DNA of 8,399 nt from Flavobacteriales bacterium (lineage in GTDB: Bacteria > Bacteroidota > Bacteroidia > Flavobacteriales > Flavobacteriaceae), in the NCBI GenBank assembly GCA_027008965.1, contig JALVDN010000306.1, positions 1 to 8,399 on the forward strand. Reading direction: 5' to 3'. The position numbers and the translations under genes were made by a program. Positions 1-5,536 of this stretch are shown piece by piece (position 1 is the first letter of the stretch; the number at the start of each line of letters is the position of its first letter). A model generated the notes under the pieces. It was not told the DNA's origin. It ran no database searches and saw only the letters and a list, made by a program, of their open reading frames with translations.

Positions 1-1179
1 GATATTGATGAATACGGATTCTCCGTCTTTCAAAGCACTGTTTTTCAAAGCCTCGAAAAATCCAAGTAAACCCACCGCCGATGCGGGACCGATTTTTACG
101 GCCACTTCATAGGCTACCAAACGCGCCATATCAATGGTCATTTCTTCCTTCACCGCAAAATATTCTCCACCGGTTCGTTTGACAAGCCGTGCAAGTCTGG
201 GATACAAAGTGGGATTTCCTGTAGCCAATGTAGGCACCAAGGTTTTGGGGTTTTCAATGACCGGATAATCATATTCCCATCCTTCAGGAAATCCTTCTGC
301 TTTTGCCTTGTTCCATGCTTCCACTTGGGGGGCGCAATGATCTCCTTGAATGAAAATCATCCGGGGTATATCTCCCAATATGCCCATATCTCCAAAATCA
401 TGAAAAGCTTTCTCTAATGCCAATGGAGATGTTCCTCCACTGATGGCTTGAATATAGACATCGGGCATAAAACCAAGCTGGCGGATGATTTCAAATGCCG
501 TGGTTTTTTTGGCTTCCAAGCGCAAGGGGTCCATATTCCCGATGGAAATGAGAATACCATGTTTTTCGGCATAGTCGGCGGCCACTTTTTTGGCGTAAGC
601 ATAATCACCTTTGACTACGTATACTTTTTGCCCCAGTGTGCCTATATGCACAAAATTTTCACGAAGCGAATCCTGAGGAACAAAGATACTTGCCGAAATC
701 CCGGCTTTGGCCAAATATTGCGCAAAGGCGTTGGCCGTATTACCCGTGCTGGCCACTACATATTCTTTGATTCCGTGTTCTTTCAAAACACTTGCCGCCA
801 AACTGGCTCCTTTGTCTTTAAAGGTTCCCGTGGCGGGACTATAATCGTTCCTGTTTACAAATACTTGAAGATTTAAACCGTATTTTTCACGTGCATAATT
901 CTCTAAAAATTTCCACCTGCGAATGGGACTCACTCCTTCTCCGTCCGAAATGATATTTTCTTTGTTTTCAAGCGGGAGGAAATCAAAATAATGCCATAGA
1001 CTTGTAGGATTTTTGTCCGTTTGAACTAAATCTTTGATTCGGTTTTTGTCTGTATGATAAACCGTATACACTTCTCTTTTTCCACATACCGGGCAACTTT
1101 GATCATGTGCAAACCATTCTTTGAAATCCGTTATTTCATGTCCGCAATTCAAACATTCAAAATGATACTTTTGAGCCAT
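1..1179 (-). CDS. Threonine synthase-like PLP-dependent enzyme (3' end beyond window)
   Basis: This is a fold-type II pyridoxal-phosphate enzyme. The probable reaction is conversion of O-phosphohomoserine to threonine in the cytosol. The frame is open for 393 codons from ATG 1179 to the window edge, so the C-terminus is missing; by family length perhaps 25-40 residues are lost. Residues 9-12 (CLNC) and 29-32 (CPVC) form an N-terminal zinc ribbon, as seen in many short threonine synthases. The Schiff-base lysine is K121 in TGTFKDKGAS. The phosphate-binding loop is STGNT (144-148), followed by NAFAQYLAKAGI. Residues 214-236 (GNMDPLRLEAKKTTAFEI and onward) match the post-cofactor helix of threonine synthases, and IGPASAVGLLG (363-373) matches the usual C-terminal EPASA region. 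No thrA or thrB neighbour is visible. Bacteroidota often carry a longer, E. coli-type ThrC, so this could be a related PLP lyase. I am sure of the fold and moderately sure of the substrate. Confidence 0.75.
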   Translation of the reverse strand, partial: MAQKYHFECLNCGHEITDFKEWFAHDQSCPVCGKREVYTVYHTDKNRIKDLVQTDKNPTSLWHYFDFLPLENKENIISDGEGVSPIRRWKFLENYAREKYGLNLQVFVNRNDYSPATGTFKDKGASLAASVLKEHGIKEYVVASTGNTANAFAQYLAKAGISASIFVPQDSLRENFVHIGTLGQKVYVVKGDYAYAKKVAADYAEKHGILISIGNMDPLRLEAKKTTAFEIIRQLGFMPDVYIQAISGGTSPLALEKAFHDFGDMGILGDIPRMIFIQGDHCAPQVEAWNKAKAEGFPEGWEYDYPVIENPKTLVPTLATGNPTLYPRLARLVKRTGGEYFAVKEEMTIDMARLVAYEVAVKIGPASAVGLLGFFEALKNSALKDGESVFINI

Positions 1180-1283
1180 CAAATAAAATTTTTTGTAAAG
1201 ATAGGAAAAAGTAGTATTCCGGTTTCCCTCCGGATATTATCGTATGAGTGGAAATTATTCCGAACCGTCAACAGGAAACAGCG

Positions 1284-1742
1284 TTAGATCCAAATAATGG
1301 AACCGGCAATCGTTTTTAAAATCGATTTAGCCATAAAGTCTACCACATATCCCCCTAAAAAAATGAAACAAGCCGTACCGAGTACGGATCCAACAATACA
1401 CCCGTATAATGCCTTCCGTGTCTCATCTTTATCTTCTGAAACCAGATAGACAATTAAAATACCAACCCAACCGAGAAACAATCCCCAACAAAATGAAGGA
1501 ATGCCTAGAACGGGGTGTCTTGAAGAAGGTAACGCAGAAGGGAAACTAAAGTTTGTCAAAAGAGGATTATCCGAATGTAAATCATTAGCAGAAATTTTAT
1601 TGCGAGACACATAATCATCCAATACTTTCACGGAGACCAAAGCCTTTTCCACACGAGTGGCATCATATCCGAATAATGCCGCATTTTTGGCGTAACCGAA
1701 TGAAATAAAATGAACAACAGCAATTGTTAGTATTATTCTCAT
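1284..1742 (-). CDS. Small exported membrane protein, tandem paralogue A, unknown function
   Basis: I do not recognise this family by name. The start at ATG 1742 gives a 152-residue protein that begins with a signal peptide (MRIILTIAVVHFISFGYA, cleavage after YA), exactly where the two paralogues to the right begin. An in-frame ATG at 1790 would add 16 residues ahead of the signal peptide and overlap the previous gene, so I reject it. The mature part has a soluble stretch of about 60 residues with LDDYVS and LHSDNP, then the family core HPVLGIPS and LGWVGILIVYLVSED. The core is a first membrane segment. A charged loop (KDETRKALYG) and a second hydrophobic segment follow. Over 107 aligned mature residues, 91 match copy B. 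The tail after ACF is unrelated to that of B or C. It starts 37 bases after the end of copy B, so the two are probably co-transcribed. Confidence 0.75.
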   Translation of the reverse strand: MRIILTIAVVHFISFGYAKNAALFGYDATRVEKALVSVKVLDDYVSRNKISANDLHSDNPLLTNFSFPSALPSSRHPVLGIPSFCWGLFLGWVGILIVYLVSEDKDETRKALYGCIVGSVLGTACFIFLGGYVVDFMAKSILKTIAGSIIWI

Positions 1743-1779
1743 CACAATTCTCAAAGGTATTATGGAATGATCAATACGC

Positions 1780-2223
1780 TTACCAATCATCTATAGTCTC
1801 AATACTAGCCGCCCCAACAGTTAAGGAAACAAAAACTGTGAAGTAACAAGCAATACCGAGCAAAGACCCCACTATACACCCGTATAATGCTTCCCGTGCT
1901 TCATCATTGTCCTCTGAAACCAGATAGACAATTAAAATGCCAACCCACCCGAGAAATAATCCCCAACAAAATGATGGAATGCCTAGTACGGGATGTCTTG
2001 AAGAAGGTAATGCAGAAGGAACACTAAAGTTTGTCAAAACGGGGTTATCCGAATGCAAATCGTTCACAGAAATTTGTTTGCGGGACACATAATCATCCAA
2101 TACATTCACGGAGACCAAAGCCCTTTCCACACGAATGGCATCATAACTGAATAATGAGCCGTTTTTTGCATAACTAATTAATATAAAAAGTAGCATCCCT
2201 AATGTTAATAACATTTTTTTCAT
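1780..2223 (-). CDS. Small exported membrane protein, tandem paralogue B, unknown function
   Basis: This 147-residue protein belongs to the same unnamed family as its two neighbours. It has a signal peptide (MKKMLLTLGMLLFILISYA), then a mature start KNGSLFSYDA, a soluble stretch with LVSVNVLDDYVS, the invariant block HPVLGIPS and LGWVGILIVYLVSED as first membrane segment, the loop NDEAREALYG and a second hydrophobic segment. Over 107 aligned mature residues, 91 match copy A and 72 match copy C, so A and B are the younger duplication pair. The last 17 or so residues (FVSLTVGAASIETIDDW) differ from both other tails. An intrinsic terminator lies upstream, between it and copy C, so this copy needs its own start of transcription. 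A TAnnTTTG-like box is present in that gap. Confidence 0.78.
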   Translation of the reverse strand: MKKMLLTLGMLLFILISYAKNGSLFSYDAIRVERALVSVNVLDDYVSRKQISVNDLHSDNPVLTNFSVPSALPSSRHPVLGIPSFCWGLFLGWVGILIVYLVSEDNDEAREALYGCIVGSLLGIACYFTVFVSLTVGAASIETIDDW

Positions 2224-2255
2224 GAGTCAGTAAAAATGTATATAATTATTTGTAA

Positions 2256-2263
2256 CAAAATTA
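2256..2263 (-). promoter_or_regulatory. Possible -7 element for paralogue B
   Basis: On the minus strand this reads TAATTTTG, matching the Bacteroidota -7 consensus TAnnTTTG, 33-40 bases ahead of the ATG at 2223. No TTG lies at the expected distance upstream, so it is only half a promoter match in very AT-rich DNA. It is reported because a terminator just upstream implies that transcription must restart in this gap. Confidence 0.35.
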
Positions 2264-2298
2264 ATAAAATTTTTTAAAGCTCATTTCACAGAAAAATA

Positions 2299-2329
2299 AA
2301 AAAGGCCGCCTTCAATTGGCGGCTTTTTT
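2299..2329 (-). terminator. Intrinsic terminator after paralogue C
   Basis: GCCGCC (2305-2310) pairs with GGCGGC (2318-2323) around a 7-base loop. The stem is lengthened by a G-T pair and A-T pairs, because the hairpin is flanked by A-runs on the left and T-runs on the right. It lies shortly after the stop of paralogue C at 2350 and gives a U-tract on the minus transcript. The flanks would also let it work on the plus strand. Confidence 0.85.
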
Positions 2330-2349
2330 AAAAAGATAATAATCATACG

Positions 2350-2775
2350 TTAATAAGTTGCCGCACTGGCAAATAATGCTCCCCACCATAAGAAATAACA
2401 GGCTGCCCAAGCAACTGCATTTATAATACATCCATACAAGGCTTTTTTAGTTTCTTCATTATCTTCGGAAACCAGATAAACGATTAAAATACCAACCCAA
2501 CCTAGAACCAATCCCCAAATTAATGATGGAATTCCTAATACAGGATGGTTACCTGCAGGTAAAGCGGGGGTTGCACTGAAATTTTTTAAAACGGGATTGT
2601 CTAATTGCAACTCATCTGCCGAAACCATGGCTTGGGACACATAATCATCCAATACATTCACGGAAACTAAAGCCTTTTCCACTTTAGCGGCATCATAACT
2701 GAATAATGACGCACTTTTTGCGTAACTGAATGAAACAAATAGCATCATGGCTAAAACCGGAAGTAATTTTTTCAT
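2350..2775 (-). CDS. Small exported membrane protein, tandem paralogue C, unknown function
   Basis: This is the 141-residue right-hand member of the three-copy array and its most divergent one. The signal peptide is MKKLLPVLAMMLFVSFSYA, with the mature protein starting at KSASLF. The shared core is intact: LVSVNVLDDYVS, DNPVL, HPVLGIPS, and LGWVGILIVYLVSED as the first membrane segment, then the loop NEETKKALYG. The second hydrophobic segment is rich in aromatics and alanine (AWAACYFLWWGALFASAATY) and runs to the C-terminus. It has the best promoter of the three copies, a full TTG-N19-TACATTTG match about 30 bases upstream of the start, and a strong terminator 20-50 bases beyond its stop, so it forms a single-gene transcript. 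Nothing in the sequence identifies a catalytic site. A structural, envelope or immunity-like role is possible but unsupported. Confidence 0.78.
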   Translation of the reverse strand: MKKLLPVLAMMLFVSFSYAKSASLFSYDAAKVEKALVSVNVLDDYVSQAMVSADELQLDNPVLKNFSATPALPAGNHPVLGIPSLIWGLVLGWVGILIVYLVSEDNEETKKALYGCIINAVAWAACYFLWWGALFASAATY

Positions 2776-2804
2776 AGTAATATAATTTTTTGGTTAATGA
2801 TACC

Positions 2805-2834
2805 CAAATGTAATAAAAAAAAATTTACATCCAA
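2805..2834 (-). promoter_or_regulatory. Bacteroidota-type promoter of paralogue C
   Basis: On the minus strand TTG (2834-2832) is followed after 19 bases by TACATTTG (2812-2805). This is a full match to the Bacteroidota housekeeping consensus TTG-N19-TAnnTTTG. The predicted start of transcription is near 2798-2800, leaving a leader of roughly 25 bases before ATG 2775. The TTG lies inside a 6-bp dyad, TACATC-CAAAT-GATGTA (2826-2842), which could be an operator. Confidence 0.7.
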
Positions 2835-2893
2835 ATGATGTATTCAACAAAATTGCTGTTTGGAATGATTATAAATAGAAAAAATAGTAAAAA

Positions 2894-3220
2894 TCAAAGC
2901 ATCCCCAATTTTTTCTTACCTTCTTCACTTATCATGGAAGTATTCCAAGGCGGATCAAAAACAAGTTCCACTTCTACATCAAAATCGGGGTAGTATTGTT
3001 TGATGATATTTTTTACGCTTTCTACAAGCGCATCACTCAAAGGGCAAGCCGGGGTAGATAAAGTCATTTCCACATACACTTTTTTATCGCCGTCATAAAC
3101 GATGTTATATACCAAACCCAAATTGATAATATCAATCCCGATTTCAGGATCAATCACTTTTTTTAGTAATTCATAAATATGATTTTCTACTTCTTTAATT
3201 TGTTTCTCATCTTTTTTCAT
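2894..3220 (-). CDS. SufT/MIP18-family (DUF59) Fe-S assembly factor
   Basis: This 108-residue cytosolic protein consists of a single MIP18 (DUF59) domain, the normal size for stand-alone bacterial members. Signature elements in order are VIDPEIGIDIINLGLVY (22-38), TPACPLSD (56-63) with the conserved cysteine C59, and FDPPWNTSMISEEGKKKLG (88-106). The family takes part in Fe-S cluster maturation or transfer (SufT, eukaryotic CIA2/MIP18); the PaaD branch supports the phenylacetyl-CoA epoxidase. No suf or paa genes are visible here, so the choice between general SufT and a partner-specific factor comes from context. It is the last gene of the three-gene operon, and its ATG overlaps the end of the upstream membrane-protein gene by 14 bases, which suggests translational coupling. 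It may mature an Fe-S protein tied to that operon. No hairpin terminator is seen after the stop, only a T-rich run. Confidence 0.88.
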   Translation of the reverse strand: MKKDEKQIKEVENHIYELLKKVIDPEIGIDIINLGLVYNIVYDGDKKVYVEMTLSTPACPLSDALVESVKNIIKQYYPDFDVEVELVFDPPWNTSMISEEGKKKLGML

Positions 3221-4523
3221 CGCTTCCGGGTTTTTGAAGGGGTTTCAATATGGGTTTATGTGTAAACATTTTGATCATGTTATAATTGTAAATTAGCGAA
3301 GTCAAAATTAAAAATAATAAACTTATTTCTAAAAGGATTTTTATTTCAAACAAAAATGAAATGAAAAAAAGGATTAAATAGACCAAATAAAACCTGAATT
3401 GCCATGTGGCCCATTTCACATTATAAACTTCTTTGGGTAAAGGTATTTGATATTTTCCCACATAAGGTTTGTACGTATCCAGCCAAATAATAAAAGGTAT
3501 AGTTTTATAGGTTTGTCCCAGAATAATCATATTAATTACTCCGAAAATCATACTAAATCCAAAAAGGAAGGATATGGTAAATGCCTCATTTGAATAAGGT
3601 TTCCCGTTCCACATCAGCATGGCTGACAAAACAATGGGTAAAAACAAGAAAATAAACATTAACATGGTGGGTTTCATTCCTTCATCCAGTATCCTCTTAA
3701 ACCGGTTGACAAATGCATCACGAACAAATTTCAGATAGAGCAAAATGCCAATGACTATCAGGAAATAGCCTTTGAAAATGAGCCATTTTATATCCGGAGA
3801 AAATAACCATCCGCTAAGTAGAAACAGCAAACCTGCATTAAGCAAAAGAAAACTTGGCCAGAGTGGTTTCTCACTGTGTTTATGAGAAACCAAAAACATG
3901 GGAATCAGGGTGGTTCCCACACCGAAAATCATCTGCAGGAAAAAACCTACCAATCCGGCCACTGCATGAATTTTTAAATGATATAAATTATTTGTATCCA
4001 GTATATTCCACTTAAAATTAAGTGCCATTAATAAACCTTCGGTTTGTGTGAAAAATAGCCAGAAAATGGAAGCTATAATAAAAAAACTTTTTACATTTTT
4101 CAGACTTGAATCTTTGTAAGACATGAGAATATTGAAACCAAATAAAAATAATGCCGAATAAAGTATAAGCGCACCCCAAAGAAATAATCCTTGGAAATTC
4201 CCCGTCCAAAAACCATAGGCTAAAAACAACACACCGGAAACCGTCAAAAACAGGGTAAGATATGCTAATTTTTCACTGAATAGTTTGGTTTCAAAAACCA
4301 CCGGAATCAATTGATATAATGATCCAAAGACCAACAACATAGCCCAACCTAATAAATTTGTATGAACAACCGCTAAAAGATGATGTTCAAAATAGGGTCC
4401 GAATAAATGAGCTTTTGCCAGAACCATTAATACTACAGACAATCCGAAAAAAACGGCTCCCAATAAGAAGTGAGGTTTAATCACCTTGACATCCGGTGCA
4501 TTTTGTGTATGTAATTTCGTCAT
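3207..4523 (-). CDS. Polytopic membrane protein, heme-copper oxidase subunit I/NnrS-like
   Basis: This 438-residue protein is almost entirely hydrophobic, with about 12 predicted membrane segments. Residues 54-76 (HTNLLGW, then GSLYQLIPVVF) resemble the HTN segment of cbb3/NOR-type subunit I and also the first histidine segment of NnrS. Residues 182-210 (HLKIHAVAG, then FGVGTTLIPMF) repeat the pattern. A third, histidine-free version lies at 322-348 (FGFSMIFG, then GQTYKTIPFIIWL). Candidate metal or heme ligands are H54, H182, H186, H214 and H216. The adjacent HH pair of the oxidase CuB site and the late-helix histidines are not evident, so it is unlikely to be a working terminal oxidase. NnrS proteins bind heme and relate to NO stress, which would suit the DUF2249 neighbour. 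Its ATG overlaps the stop of the upstream gene by 4 bases, and its 3' end overlaps the SufT-like gene by 14. The fold class is fairly safe; the function is inference. Confidence 0.65.
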   Translation of the reverse strand: MTKLHTQNAPDVKVIKPHFLLGAVFFGLSVVLMVLAKAHLFGPYFEHHLLAVVHTNLLGWAMLLVFGSLYQLIPVVFETKLFSEKLAYLTLFLTVSGVLFLAYGFWTGNFQGLFLWGALILYSALFLFGFNILMSYKDSSLKNVKSFFIIASIFWLFFTQTEGLLMALNFKWNILDTNNLYHLKIHAVAGLVGFFLQMIFGVGTTLIPMFLVSHKHSEKPLWPSFLLLNAGLLFLLSGWLFSPDIKWLIFKGYFLIVIGILLYLKFVRDAFVNRFKRILDEGMKPTMLMFIFLFLPIVLSAMLMWNGKPYSNEAFTISFLFGFSMIFGVINMIILGQTYKTIPFIIWLDTYKPYVGKYQIPLPKEVYNVKWATWQFRFYLVYLILFFISFLFEIKILLEISLLFLILTSLIYNYNMIKMFTHKPILKPLQKPGSDEKR

Positions 4524-5389
4524 TTGTCTTTATAAATTAAGAGTTGATAATGTTCATCACCTTGTTTTAAATAATCCAGTTTGTATCCTTTTTTATCCAA
4601 TTCTGGGAGCAAATATCTCGGTATCCTTTTATGATCCACCAACAAAACTTCATCTTGTCCAAGTTGTTCCAATTGATGTAAAATCTCCATCATAGGCTGT
4701 GGCATTTCCAAATGCCTGACATCTATTTGGCGTATATTTTTAAAGGATTTAATTTTTTCTGACCATTCTTCTTTTGTCCGTTTATGAATATGGTTTTCTT
4801 CCGTTGTTTCGGCTAATTCCTTATCTTTATTTTTTCCTGAAAATAAGGCTTTGACCCTACCCCATATACCTTTGTTTTCATTGATTTTAAAAAAATAGGT
4901 TTTATAAGAATTTTCAAGGTTTTCTACACAATAATCCCAACCCTTTTCTTTCAATAAATTGATCAAAGGATAAGGAATAAAATCAAGTTCTATCACCAAC
5001 GCCTCTTTTTCTTTAAGTGTTTTGAGTTTTTCTAGTATGTCCGTGAGAGGATCATCACCCTTTTCAATGATCTGTGCTGCATCAAACAAAACTTCATTAT
5101 AGGATTTGATGTTTTTACATTTTTTTTCCTCTAAATGGGGAGACAAAAGTTCATTTACCGGATATTCCACATCCCAACCGTTTACTTCGAGTTTTTTTAA
5201 AAATGTATCCAAAGAAATGCCAGCTATTCCCGCCGCTTCTTTGATGGTGACTCTACGTGTAATGGTTTTTCTTAAAACCGGATTCAAGAGTTTTTTAAAC
5301 TTAGGAGACAAAGAAACCAAAACATCCACTGCTTTTTTTTCATTCTCTTTAATCAAATCATAAATTTTAGTATCAGGAGTTATTTTCAT
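4520..5389 (-). CDS. DUF1858 plus two DUF2249 domains, cytosolic protein
   Basis: This 289-residue soluble protein opens the three-gene operon. Residues 1-67 match the DUF1858/ScdA-N-like helical domain: TPDTKIYDLI, then VTIKEAAGIAGISLDTFLKKL. The cysteine often found in such domains is absent here. Residues 100-170 resemble a DUF2249 domain (DDPLTDILEKLKTLKEKEAL, then FIPYPLINLLKEKGWDY). After a charged linker (about 172-215), residues 219-287 form a clearer second copy, with IDVRHL, MPQPMMEILHQLEQLG, VDHKRIPRYLLPELDKKGY. DUF2249 has no firm biochemical role; in many genomes it lies near nitrite, NO or N2O reduction genes and hemerythrin-type proteins. The stop overlaps the next start as ATGA, typical of coupled translation. 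A full Bacteroidota-type promoter stands 26 bases upstream. There is no signal peptide or membrane segment. Domain calls come from pattern recognition, the second DUF2249 being the surest. Confidence 0.75.
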   Translation of the reverse strand: MKITPDTKIYDLIKENEKKAVDVLVSLSPKFKKLLNPVLRKTITRRVTIKEAAGIAGISLDTFLKKLEVNGWDVEYPVNELLSPHLEEKKCKNIKSYNEVLFDAAQIIEKGDDPLTDILEKLKTLKEKEALVIELDFIPYPLINLLKEKGWDYCVENLENSYKTYFFKINENKGIWGRVKALFSGKNKDKELAETTEENHIHKRTKEEWSEKIKSFKNIRQIDVRHLEMPQPMMEILHQLEQLGQDEVLLVDHKRIPRYLLPELDKKGYKLDYLKQGDEHYQLLIYKDK

Positions 5390-5414
5390 CCTTATTTAGA
5401 CTTATTTCAAATAA

Positions 5415-5443
5415 CAAAAATACCTGTTTTTTTGTTCATACAA
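5415..5443 (-). promoter_or_regulatory. Bacteroidota-type promoter of the three-gene operon
   Basis: On the minus strand TTG (5443-5441) is followed after 18 bases by TATTTTTG (5422-5415), a full match to TTG-N(about 19)-TAnnTTTG. The leader before ATG 5389 would be about 20 bases. Because the three genes overlap, this single promoter probably drives them all. Confidence 0.65.
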
Positions 5444-5455
5444 AATGATTTTTAT

Positions 5456-5471
5456 TACATAAATTTATGTA
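5456..5471. promoter_or_regulatory. 16-bp perfect palindrome between divergent promoters
   Basis: TACATAAATTTATGTA is a perfect inverted repeat with no spacer. It lies 13 bases upstream of the -33 element of the leftward operon and 12 bases upstream of the -33 element of the rightward gene. The size and position suit a dimeric regulator acting on either or both promoters. It is not the FNR/CRP-type TTGAT-N4-ATCAA sequence. In such AT-rich DNA a chance palindrome is possible. Confidence 0.4.
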
Positions 5472-5483
5472 TAGAAGATAAAC

Positions 5484-5514
5484 TTGTGTAGGTGATGAAA
5501 TTCAATTATTTTTG
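5484..5514 (+). promoter_or_regulatory. Bacteroidota-type promoter of the EEP-family gene
   Basis: TTG (5484-5486) is followed after 20 bases by TATTTTTG (5507-5514), a full consensus match. The predicted transcription start is near 5519-5521. This is downstream of the GTG at 5492 and the ATG at 5495, so it rules in favour of translation from ATG 5537, where a signal peptide also begins. Confidence 0.65.
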
Positions 5515-5536
5515 GGTTCCTTATAAGCGTCAATTT

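Larger units (their letters stand above)
1284..2775 (-). repeat. Tandem array of three paralogous genes
   Basis: Three head-to-tail copies of one gene, about 430-460 bases each, lie side by side. Similarity is visible at DNA level over the central part: the stretches 1441-1640, 1919-2118 and 2470-2670 align with few gaps. It ends abruptly near the second membrane segment. Copies A and B share 91 of 107 mature residues; B and C share 72. This fits one old and one more recent tandem duplication followed by replacement or drift of the 3' ends. Confidence 0.8.

Noticed and set aside
414..608. Minus-strand open frame of 64 codons
   Set aside because: It is an alternative frame inside the PLP-enzyme gene on the same strand; the main frame carries the conserved motifs.
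448..876. Plus-strand open frame of 142 codons
   Set aside because: It runs antisense through the threonine synthase-like gene, whose frame shows clear PLP-enzyme motifs. The antisense product has no recognisable features.
1219..1235. Small hairpin TCCGG / CCGGA after paralogue A
   Set aside because: The stem is only 5 bp, has no T-run after it on either strand and lies in the leader of the PLP-enzyme gene. It does not qualify as a terminator.
1054..1287. Plus-strand open frame of 77 codons spanning the gap before paralogue A
   Set aside because: Most of it is antisense to the PLP-enzyme start or lies in its leader. There is no signal peptide, domain or promoter match to support it.
1743..1790. 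Longer N-terminus for paralogue A from ATG 1790
   Set aside because: It would place 16 residues, including charged ones, before the signal peptide and overlap copy B. The paralogues both start directly at the signal peptide.
3207..4523. Reading the membrane protein as a working terminal oxidase
   Set aside because: The HTN histidine segment is present, but the adjacent CuB histidine pair and the late-helix heme ligands of subunit I are not evident, and no subunit II or cytochrome c gene is adjacent.
4018..5363. Open frames at 4018-4209 (minus), 4486-4695 (plus) and 5106-5363 (plus)
   Set aside because: All are shadows of the DUF2249 and membrane-protein genes, in other frames or antisense, with no own start signals or domains.
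5456..5471. FNR/CRP-type box in the divergent promoter region
   Set aside because: The palindrome TACATAAATTTATGTA does not contain the TTGAT/ATCAA or TGTGA/TCACA half-sites.
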